Notes under the pieces: generated by a model
What the model saw: the letters and a program-made list of their open reading frames with translations, nothing else
Databases searched by the model: none
What the model was told of the DNA's origin: nothing
Made by a program: the position numbers and the translations under genes
Part shown: positions 58,201 to 64,000 of the stretch, one piece after another
Position numbering within the stretch: the stretch's first letter is position 1
Layout: each line of letters begins with the position of its first letter
Assembly: GCF_003462685.1 (NCBI RefSeq)
Contig: NZ_QRVE01000007.1
Span: forward strand, 29,543-93,542
DNA: 64,000 nucleotides
Source of the DNA: Collinsella sp. AF23-4AC
GTDB taxonomy: Bacteria > Actinomycetota > Coriobacteriia > Coriobacteriales > Coriobacteriaceae
Direction of reading: 5' to 3'

Positions 58201-58785
58201 TTACAGCTTGTTAGCGATCTTCTTTGCCGTGCGCTTAACGCCGGCCACAAGACCTCCCGCAGGATGCTCCTTTTCGTAGGCTAGACGCTTCTCGCGCTTG
58301 GCGTACTCTTCGACGATGATGTCGCCATACTCGTCTTCGATCTTGTCGAAGAAGTCGACGGCGCCCTTAATTTCCTCAGCGGTCGGGTGTCCCTTTTGGA
58401 CACCGCCGGTGAGTTTGAACGGCCCCCACGTATCAAAGCCGGGGCAGCCGTAGACACCCATAAAGATGGCCTGCCTCATGCGGCAGATGCCATCGATATC
58501 CTTGCCGTACCACTTGTTTTTGCCACCGTAGGTCATAAGGCCAAACACCTTGTCCTGCGGCTGCAGCACGTTAGTGAGCACGCGCGCCATATCTTTGTCG
58601 ATCTCGGAGTAATAAATGCCCGTGGCGACGCCGATCAGATGGTATTCGTGCAGGTCGGGGTACTCGTTTTTACCGAGCGCCTTGACGTCGAGGGTATCGA
58701 TTTCGGGGTGCGCCTCAACGATGGCGTCCACGAGCTTTTTCGTATTGCCGTGGTGGCGTGAGGCATAGAGGATGATGGTTCGCAT
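58201..58785 (-). CDS. Flavodoxin-family protein
   Basis: A 194-residue flavodoxin-like protein. The N-terminal FMN phosphate loop is LYASRHHGNTKKLV, and GVATGIYYSEID and MTYGGKNKWYG resemble the loops around the flavin. A basic C-terminal extension (GVKRTAKKIANKL) follows. The start at 58785 has GAAAGGCG upstream. It is the only minus-strand gene in the amino-sugar region, and its electron partner is not visible. Confidence 0.85.
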   Translation of the reverse strand: MRTIILYASRHHGNTKKLVDAIVEAHPEIDTLDVKALGKNEYPDLHEYHLIGVATGIYYSEIDKDMARVLTNVLQPQDKVFGLMTYGGKNKWYGKDIDGICRMRQAIFMGVYGCPGFDTWGPFKLTGGVQKGHPTAEEIKGAVDFFDKIEDEYGDIIVEEYAKREKRLAYEKEHPAGGLVAGVKRTAKKIANKL

Positions 58786-58941
58786 AAGAACGCCTTTCAG
58801 CTGTAATTGCATCAATGTCTATATGGTACCCCGTTGCATGGCTGGGATACCGGACACATCGATGAACGTGCGGGTTTGTCCTTTGGTCAGGGCCGAGACG
58901 GGTACTTGCGAGCAAAAAGCAGTTGTTCGAAAGGATGGGCA

Positions 58942-59823
58942 ATGGAATACGCTCTCTCCAACGATTCGATTTCTATTAAGGTGTCCACGGCTGGTGGTTC
59001 GTTTACCTCGATTGAGGCCGGAGGTCGAGAGTACTTGTGGCAGGGTGATCCTGCAGTGTGGTCCGGCCAGGCGCCGGTCTGCTTTCCGATTTGCGGAGGC
59101 CTGCGCGATGGTAGCGCCATGACGTTTGCCGGGCATCATGTAAAGCTCGCTCGCCACGGGTTTGCGCGCAAACAGGAGTGGAAGCTGCTGAGCCAGAGCG
59201 AGAACGAGCTGGCGATGTGCCTGGCTTCGGAGGATAACGCCGCGCTGCTGAGCGATTATCCCTACCCGTTTAAGCTTGTCGCTCGTTATGCGCTCGAGGA
59301 CGCTGCCGTGCGCGTTTCCTATGAGGTGACCAACGAGGGCACCGAGGACATGCCGTTCTTTATCGGTGGGCATCCCGGCTTTAGGTGCCCGCTCGATGAG
59401 GGCGAGGCCTATACGGACTACGAGTTGCGCTTTGAGAAAGACGAGGCTGCAGAGCTTTGCACCGCTGTCCCTTCGACTGGCTTGATTGACGTGGACAAGC
59501 GCTCCAAGAACCCCATGGTGGGAAAGACGCTGCCCCTGTCGCACGAGCTCTTCGATTTTGCGGAGACCATCTTTGACGTGCTCGAGAGCCGCCAGGTCAC
59601 GCTTTCCAAAAAGGGCGAGGACAAGGGCGTTCGCCTGAGCTTTGAGGGCTTTCCGTACCTCATCGTGTGGAGTAAGCCCGAGGGCGATTTTGTGGCAGTT
59701 GAGCCCTGGGGCGGCCTTTCGACCTGTTCCGATGAGGACGACGTGCTTGAGCATAAGCGCGGCTGCCTTGTCGCCAAGCCCAAGGAGACCGTCGTTCGCT
59801 CGTTCACGATTGAGATTCTGTAA
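58942..59823 (+). CDS. Aldose 1-epimerase family protein
   Basis: A 293-residue galactose mutarotase-fold protein. The active-site His residues are in ARHGFARK and GGHPGFRCP, and the catalytic Glu in FVAVEPWGG. It interconverts sugar anomers. AAAGGATGGG precedes ATG 58942. Its place before the kinase gene suggests anomer conversion in the same hexosamine or galactose pathway; members of the LacX-like subgroup occur in tagatose operons. Confidence 0.87.
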   Translation: MEYALSNDSISIKVSTAGGSFTSIEAGGREYLWQGDPAVWSGQAPVCFPICGGLRDGSAMTFAGHHVKLARHGFARKQEWKLLSQSENELAMCLASEDNAALLSDYPYPFKLVARYALEDAAVRVSYEVTNEGTEDMPFFIGGHPGFRCPLDEGEAYTDYELRFEKDEAAELCTAVPSTGLIDVDKRSKNPMVGKTLPLSHELFDFAETIFDVLESRQVTLSKKGEDKGVRLSFEGFPYLIVWSKPEGDFVAVEPWGGLSTCSDEDDVLEHKRGCLVAKPKETVVRSFTIEIL

Positions 59824-59882
59824 TTCCGTTTTGTCGACTCGTATCGCGAGGCACAAGGAGCCTGCGAGATAAGGAGCTAAAA

Positions 59883-60818
59883 ATGATCCTCACCGTTACG
59901 ATGAACCCGTCTGTCGATACGCGCTATCAGCTCGATGAGCTCATTATCGACGACGTCAACCGCGTGACGCCCGAAAAGACCGCCGGCGGCAAGGGCCTTA
60001 ACGTGGCCCGCGTCCTGGATCAGCTGGGCGACGACGTTGTGGCAACCGGTCTGCTCGGCGGCCACATGGGCGCCTACATGGCCGAGCTCATGGATGCCAA
60101 CGGCATTAAGAATGATTTTGTACCCATCAAGGGCGAGACTCGTATTTGCCTCAACATCCTTCACGCCGGCAACCAGACCGAGCTGCTCGAGAGCGGCCCG
60201 ACGATTGCCCCCGAGGAGCTCGATGCCTTTACCGCCAAGTTTACCGAGCTTGCGGGCAAGGCCGACGTCGTCACCATCTCGGGTTCGCTGCCCCGCGGCG
60301 TCGAGGCGGACTACTACGCCAAGATCACGGGCATTGCCGAGAACGCCGGCGCCAAGGTGCTGCTCGATACCTCGGGTGCTTCGCTTGAGGCCGCCCTTAA
60401 GTCCGAAGTTAAGCCCGAACTGGTTAAGCCTAACCTGACCGAGATCAACGGCCTTCTGGGCACGAGCTTTACCACCGACGATGTGGACGAGCTCCGCGCC
60501 GCGCTCGCCTCTGATGCCCGCTTCTCCGATATCCCCTGGGTCGTCGTGTCCATGGGCGCTGCCGGTTCCGTGGGTTTCCATAACGGCCGTGCGTTCCGCG
60601 CCAAGACTCCCGATATCCCTGCCGTTAACGCTACGGGCTCTGGCGATTCGACCATTGCCGGCTTCGCGCACGCCATCGCAGCCGGCGCGGATGATGAGAC
60701 GGTGCTGCGTACCGCCAACACCTGCGGCAAGCTCAACGCCATGGATCCCATGACTGGCCACTTGGTCATGGACCGTTGGGACGAGGTCTACAACGGCGTT
60801 GTCGTGACCGAGCTGTAA
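59883..60818 (+). CDS. Tagatose-6-phosphate/1-phosphofructokinase family kinase
   Basis: A 311-residue PfkB kinase. AGGKGLNVARVLDQLG is the sugar-binding segment, and the catalytic Asp lies in NATGSGDSTIAG. LacC/AgaK-type members phosphorylate tagatose-6-phosphate to the 1,6-bisphosphate; FruK members use fructose-1-phosphate. Context with AgaS and NagA favours the tagatose role. ATAAGGAGC precedes the ATG. A matching aldolase gene is not in this window. Confidence 0.88.
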   Translation: MILTVTMNPSVDTRYQLDELIIDDVNRVTPEKTAGGKGLNVARVLDQLGDDVVATGLLGGHMGAYMAELMDANGIKNDFVPIKGETRICLNILHAGNQTELLESGPTIAPEELDAFTAKFTELAGKADVVTISGSLPRGVEADYYAKITGIAENAGAKVLLDTSGASLEAALKSEVKPELVKPNLTEINGLLGTSFTTDDVDELRAALASDARFSDIPWVVVSMGAAGSVGFHNGRAFRAKTPDIPAVNATGSGDSTIAGFAHAIAAGADDETVLRTANTCGKLNAMDPMTGHLVMDRWDEVYNGVVVTEL

Positions 60819-60858
60819 GAGCTTGGGCGTCGGCCCCGGCATCGGTTGCTTGCTTGTG

Positions 60859-60990
60859 GTTAGAGCCGATGACAAGTGCGGTAGCATTATGCTGGGGCGC
60901 GACGCCGACTTCGTCGTGTTCAATCCCGACCTTAGCCTGGTCGAGACGTATGTGGGTGGCAACAGCGTCGGTAACGCGTTTGCCGAGTAG
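60859..60990 (+). pseudogene. Remnant of a second nagA (3' end only)
   Basis: An in-frame stretch of 43 codons and a stop reads DKCGSIMLGRDADFVVFNPD and LVETYVGGNSVGNAFAE. This matches the last residues of the deacetylase at 56956 (DKCGSIMPGRDADFVVFDRE, LVETYVGGQSVGNAFTE). The rest of the gene is absent and no start or ribosome binding site precedes it. It lies between the kinase and the YhcH gene, so it marks an old duplication with deletion. Confidence 0.9.
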
Positions 60991-61022
60991 CCGCCAAAGA
61001 AACGATCCGAGAGGGGATTTAG

Positions 61023-61496
61023 ATGATTTACGGTGCACTGGGCGATATCGAGGAATACCGCGGAATGCTCAAGGGCCTCGACGTGCTGATTGACTGGCTC
61101 GAGGAGAACGACCCGGCGGAGCTCGAGGTCGGCAGCCATCCAATCCTGGGCGACAAGGTCTTTGCGAACGTCATGGCTCCCACGACGCGTCCTGAGGACA
61201 AGGCTCACTATGAGACGCATCAGCGCTATCACGACCTGCAGATTGACGTCGAGGGTCGCGAGGCCTTTAAGGTCGCTACGGGTAGCCTGACGCTGGTCCA
61301 GGAGTTTGACGAGAAGGACGACTACGATTTGGTCGATTCCGACGCCTCGATCGCCGGCGATCTTGCCGACGACAAGTTTGCGTTGTTCGTTGCCGGCGAG
61401 CCTCACATGCCCACGCTCGAGTTCCCGGGCGATGGCGCACAGCCGGTCAAGAAGATCTGCTTTAAGTTGCTTGCCGACGCCTACTGGGAGGAGTAG
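61023..61496 (+). CDS. YhcH/YjgK/YiaL-family protein (DUF386)
   Basis: A 157-residue cupin-like protein. Family marks: HPILGDKVFANVM, ETHQRYHDLQIDVEGRE, and PTLEFPGDGAQPVKKICFKL. Related proteins include EbgC and the sialic acid anomerase NanQ; they bind a metal with His residues of HQRYHDL and act on sugar anomers. GAGAGGGG lies before the ATG. It is the last gene of the amino-sugar region. Confidence 0.87.
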   Translation: MIYGALGDIEEYRGMLKGLDVLIDWLEENDPAELEVGSHPILGDKVFANVMAPTTRPEDKAHYETHQRYHDLQIDVEGREAFKVATGSLTLVQEFDEKDDYDLVDSDASIAGDLADDKFALFVAGEPHMPTLEFPGDGAQPVKKICFKLLADAYWEE

Positions 61497-61527
61497 CGAG
61501 CTGCTCGGCTGAGCTGTTCGTCTGATG

Positions 61528-61606
61528 GCGTGATTCCCCTAGGGAAATCACGCTAGGACCCCGCCAAACGGGTTTTCCCTAGGGAAATCACGTTTGGCGG
61601 GGTTTT
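61528..61606 (+). terminator. Double hairpin with terminator
   Basis: The first, 61528-61553, is a near-perfect palindrome (GCGTGATTCCC...GGGAAATCACGC). The second, 61558-61606, pairs ACCCCGCCAAACG with CGTTTGGCGGGGT and is followed by TTTCTG. Both contain CCCTAGGGAAATCACG, a 16-base direct repeat. Confidence 0.75.
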
Positions 61607-61631
61607 CTGTTTTTGAATAGGGAAGCCTCAT

Positions 61632-62060
61632 TTATTTGCGAAGAACATCGGCTAGCCGCAGGATTGAAATCATCGACCGATAAGTGAGCTCCACTTTTTC
61701 GCCCGCAAGCAGTCGTTTCGAGCCAATCTCATCTAGCCCCACAAGCCGAGAAAACAGCGGGCCGCTCATCGTGCCATCGTCAATTGATTCCCTTATGGTC
61801 TTCAAAACGTCCGTATCATGAAGCGATGCCGAGCTGTAGGGGGCAACACGAGCGGAACTCTCAATTAACGACGAGACAAAAGGATGGAGATGCTTTTGAC
61901 ATAGTCCATCAAACACCACATCCCCATTGTCGTTCGAGCCGACCAGGCGCCAAGTATAATGATCGACCCAGTCATCTCCGTCATATATGGCGTCCATGAG
62001 CAACTTCCCGTCTAGAGAGAGAAACCTATTTGGACATCGGGGCGCAAGACCGCAATCCAT
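61632..62060 (-). CDS. Unknown protein with a possible C-terminal helix-turn-helix
   Basis: A 142-residue protein on the minus strand, of lower GC than the core genes. The N-terminal two thirds (LDGKLLMDAIYDGDDWVDHY, then DVVFDGLCQKHLHPFV) are not recognised. The last ~60 residues (LKTIRESIDDGTMSGPLFSR to ISILRLADVL) read like an XRE-type helix-turn-helix. The start is unsure; ATG 62060 has only a weak AGG upstream, and the frame stays open to 62087. It begins just after the broken gene at 62096. Confidence 0.5.
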   Translation of the reverse strand: MDCGLAPRCPNRFLSLDGKLLMDAIYDGDDWVDHYTWRLVGSNDNGDVVFDGLCQKHLHPFVSSLIESSARVAPYSSASLHDTDVLKTIRESIDDGTMSGPLFSRLVGLDEIGSKRLLAGEKVELTYRSMISILRLADVLRK

Positions 62061-62095
62061 ATCGGACCTGCAGCAGCTCCAACCCAACGCACCAC

Positions 62096-62521
62096 TTAGG
62101 TTCCCTTTCGTACATGTGTATCAATCTGCCCCGAAATGCCGGTGAATGCAATTCCAGACCCGTTTGTCGGATAGCAATCGACGTATTTTTGTTTTCCGCT
62201 CACAACCTTGTATAGATAAATCGTTCCAGCAAAAGAGAAGGGATCGTTCGCAATTTTGTCCGGAAGAACTTGCCACCTCAAAATCCCGCTACCAATATGG
62301 TCAAGCTTTACCGTTCCGCCGTCCCCCTCAAAAGTGGCAAGGGGATTTACCCCAGACTGAGAGTCGGCATCGCCCTCCTTAGCAGTTATCAGCAGGCTGC
62401 CCGTATAAGACTGCTAAGGCTCACCTTCAGGACAGGCAGCCTTGGCCCAAGAAGGGCCACTCAGGCAGGACAGTCCGAGCAGCATCAATACCAGCAAAAG
62501 AAAACCCTTAGTTCTTTTCAT
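62096..62521 (-). pseudogene. Small secreted protein broken by an amber codon
   Basis: On the minus strand an ATG at 62521 starts a clear signal peptide (MKRTKGFLLLVLMLLGLS, then cleavage near SWAKA). After 35 codons an in-frame TAG (62414-62416) interrupts it. Beyond it the same frame stays open for another ~105 codons (QSYTGSLLITAKEGDADS to GQIDTHVRKGT) and ends at 62096. The joined product is a ~140-residue exported protein of unknown type. Confidence 0.7.
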
Positions 62522-62744
62522 CTATATCGCCAATATCTCTCGACATTTGTATATTGTGACTATTTTAGATCTATATGGCCAATTCGAGCCCTCACCATGG
62601 CAATTGTTGCAGCTGGGTTTCTTTTCATTAAGATTTCACTTTGGTAAATCCCCGCCCCTAAGCATTAAACCCGAAGTCCACCGAGTGGGCCGCCGTTGAC
62701 GTGGCGATGTTTGGATTGGCGCGCACGCACTCAAAATCGGCAAC

Positions 62745-62767
62745 AAAAAAGCCGCCCGAAGGCGGCT
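62745..62767 (-). terminator. Terminator of tRNA-Thr
   Basis: On the minus strand AGCCGCC-TTCG-GGCGGC is followed by seven T. The UUCG tetraloop is unusually stable. It lies about 12 bases after the tRNA. Confidence 0.85.
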
Positions 62768-62778
62768 ATCTTGTGTAA

Positions 62779-62854
62779 TGGAGCCAGCGACCGGGCTCGA
62801 ACCGGTGACCCCCGCTTTACGAGAGCGGTGCTCTACCAACTGAGCTACGCTGGC
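62779..62854 (-). tRNA. tRNA-Thr(CGU)
   Basis: A full 76-base cloverleaf on the minus strand, with CCA encoded. The acceptor stem is GCCAGCG/CGCTGGC, the anticodon stem is CCGCT/AGCGG with loop CTCGTAA, giving anticodon CGU for ACG codons. The T arm contains GGTTCGAGCCC. Confidence 0.95.
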
Positions 62855-62893
62855 GGCCATATGATGACGCAACTGAGGCGTCAACGGCTGTCT

Positions 62894-62922
62894 ATGATAC
62901 GGGACATCGCACATCCGCGCAA
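62894..62922 (-). promoter_or_regulatory. Candidate tRNA-Thr promoter
   Basis: On the minus strand TTGCGC (62922-62917) and TATCAT (62899-62894) are separated by 17 bases, about 40 bases before the tRNA. Confidence 0.5.
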
Positions 62923-63011
62923 GTGTTCTGACGGCTTTTCTCACTTTAAATGCACTAATATTGGAGACGCGATGTCTTGCTCTTACGGGTCTCAAACAGA
63001 ATGGGGCAGCG

Positions 63012-63494
63012 ATGGCTCAACCCAAGATTCTTCTCACACGCATCGATGACCGTTTCATTTACGGGCAAGACGTTAAGCTGTGGAACGAAGCCGTGGGTTC
63101 CAACCTTGTCCTAATCGTCAACGATGAGATCGCGGCGGATTCGCGCCAATGGGCCCCTATGAGGGTGGCGGCGCCCGATGGCGTGTGGACGCGGTTTTTC
63201 TCGGTGCAAAGGACCATCGACATCATTCATACCGCAACGCCGCGCCAATGGATTCTCATCATGGTGGCGTCGCCTACGGATGCACTCGCGCTGGTTAAGG
63301 GCGGTGTGCCGATCACCAAGATTAGCATTGGCCATATGCAAGCAGGGGAGGGCAAGCGCTCTGTAACGCCCGCAGTCGCCATAGGCGATGCAGACGTCGC
63401 TGCTCTCAGAGAGCTACAAAAGCTCGGCGTAGAACTAGAAATCCGCTATCTCCCCAGCTCCGACCCCGATCCCATCGAGAACCTGCTCGCGTGA
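63012..63494 (+). CDS. PTS EIIB-like protein lacking the phosphorylated histidine
   Basis: A 160-residue paralogue of the EIIB at 52194, with the same length and clear similarity throughout (AQPKILLTRIDDR..., LVKGGVPITKISIGHMQAGE). The motif RLVHGQV reads RFIYGQD here, so the phosphorylated His17 is Tyr17. It cannot carry phosphate in the usual way. No other PTS genes are adjacent. It may be a regulatory or decaying copy. ATG 63012 follows a GGGG stretch. Confidence 0.85.
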   Translation: MAQPKILLTRIDDRFIYGQDVKLWNEAVGSNLVLIVNDEIAADSRQWAPMRVAAPDGVWTRFFSVQRTIDIIHTATPRQWILIMVASPTDALALVKGGVPITKISIGHMQAGEGKRSVTPAVAIGDADVAALRELQKLGVELEIRYLPSSDPDPIENLLA

Positions 63495-63570
63495 TTACCT
63501 GGGGGCGGAGGAAAACGGATCGTATTTTCCCGTGGAGGAGCGGCGAGATGCCCTCGGCCAGGAATTGGGG

Positions 63571-63702
63571 CCATCTACTACTTTTGGTCGCTTACCTCGA
63601 AGCACGATGAAAATCGCAATATTAAAACTGCGGGTAGCGAACGTGCGATTTTTGAAAATAGGGGCGTATGGTCAGGGGTGCGGGAGTAAAAGTAGTAGAT
63701 GG
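63571..63702. repeat. 132-base palindrome with CCATCTACTACTTTT ends
   Basis: CCATCTACTACTTTT at 63571-63585 is exactly inverted at 63688-63702. An inner inverted repeat, AAAATCGCA / TGCGATTTT, lies at 63610 and 63644. It resembles a small non-autonomous element or REP pair. No gene is seen from 63495 to 63948. Confidence 0.65.
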
Positions 63703-63870
63703 GCGCAATCTGTAGCGCGCCGATTTCAGGCATGTTGGCACATGTGTCGGAGCTATGAAAAGAGTGTCCCTTTCGACTAGTCTTTTAGAACGTCAATGAC
63801 TGCACCACAGCTTAAGCCGTTCGCAAAAATGGCTCCTAAATCTGTTTCGTTAATTGAATTGCGTAAATAT

Positions 63871-63922
63871 GGTTAATCAGAGAACCGAAATTTGGTTAAA
63901 TGTAAACTATAAATTAGGTTAA
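63871..63922 (+). promoter_or_regulatory. Three GGTTAA direct repeats at a 23-bp pitch
   Basis: GGTTAA occurs at 63871, 63894 and 63917, each preceded and followed by A/T. The equal 23-base spacing in the AT-rich leader of the next gene suggests binding sites for a regulator. Confidence 0.5.
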
Positions 63923-63948
63923 ACGCGCTGGTAGCAATGGTGATAAAT

Positions 63949-64000
63949 ATGCCAAAGAAGTACTACACTAGAATTATCGAAAATGAGCTCGACCAGCTGC
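63949..64000 (+). CDS. 5' end of a gene cut by the window edge
   Basis: An ATG at 63949 opens MPKKYYTRIIENELDQL before the window ends. The start resembles those of AAA/DUF4143-type ATPases, but 17 residues are too few to decide. Confidence 0.4.
   Translation, partial: MPKKYYTRIIENELDQL

Noticed and set aside
1..64000. CRISPR arrays, rRNA genes, replication origin, full insertion sequences
   Set aside because: No regularly spaced repeat-spacer units, rRNA segments, DnaA-box clusters or transposase genes were seen.

Overview
The window is about 60% GC, with dense, mostly single-strand operons. Its gene content points to a gut member of the Coriobacteriia, most likely Collinsella or a close relative: sugar PTS systems of two families, archaeal-type topoisomerase I, HypA/HypB, Tat genes, and a family of coriobacterial proteins with a DUF559-like core. 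This assignment comes from protein resemblance, not from a database search. All functions below are read from motifs, length and context.

Layout. 1-8000: DUF2207 membrane protein, acetyltransferase, purH, an unknown gene, and a two-component pair of the intramembrane-sensing type. 8000-15000: hipBA with a four-site operator array, uspA, uppP and a PcrA/UvrD helicase. 15000-17200: an AbiE-like toxin-antitoxin pair bracketed by duplicated terminators and by inverted copies of a long palindrome. 17200-25200: a beta-glucoside locus (phosphomannose-isomerase-like enzyme, GntR regulator, GH1 6-phospho-beta-glucosidase, lactose/cellobiose-family PTS, SGNH hydrolase, ROK kinase). 25200-36700: pyrophosphatase, NhaA with a structured leader, aminotransferase, STAS protein, Tat genes, hypAB, topoisomerase, zinc-ribbon protein. 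36900-50800: tmk-holB-ricT-comFC, a frameshifted coriobacterial gene, a solute-binding lipoprotein, hibernation factor, DegV, a dehydrogenase with a metal-binding tail, isocitrate dehydrogenase and a SurA-like membrane protein. 51400-61500: a mannose-family PTS with yajC, GntR, AgaS, NagA, aldose epimerase, tagatose-6-phosphate-type kinase and a YhcH protein, which together outline N-acetylgalactosamine (mucin sugar) use. 61600-64000: decaying genes, tRNA-Thr(CGU), a PTS IIB paralogue that has lost its phosphorylated histidine, and the first codons of a gene cut by the window edge.

The non-coding part is rich. Three long imperfect palindromes downstream of purH, uppP and uvrD share a conserved internal loop while their helices covary, which suggests an undescribed structured RNA. 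Two ~225-bp AT-rich elements with ~50-bp terminal inverted repeats form a MITE-like family. A 13-base GntR operator is shared between the PTS promoter region and the agaS promoter. The hipBA promoter carries four TTC-N8-GAA sites at a 39-40 bp pitch.
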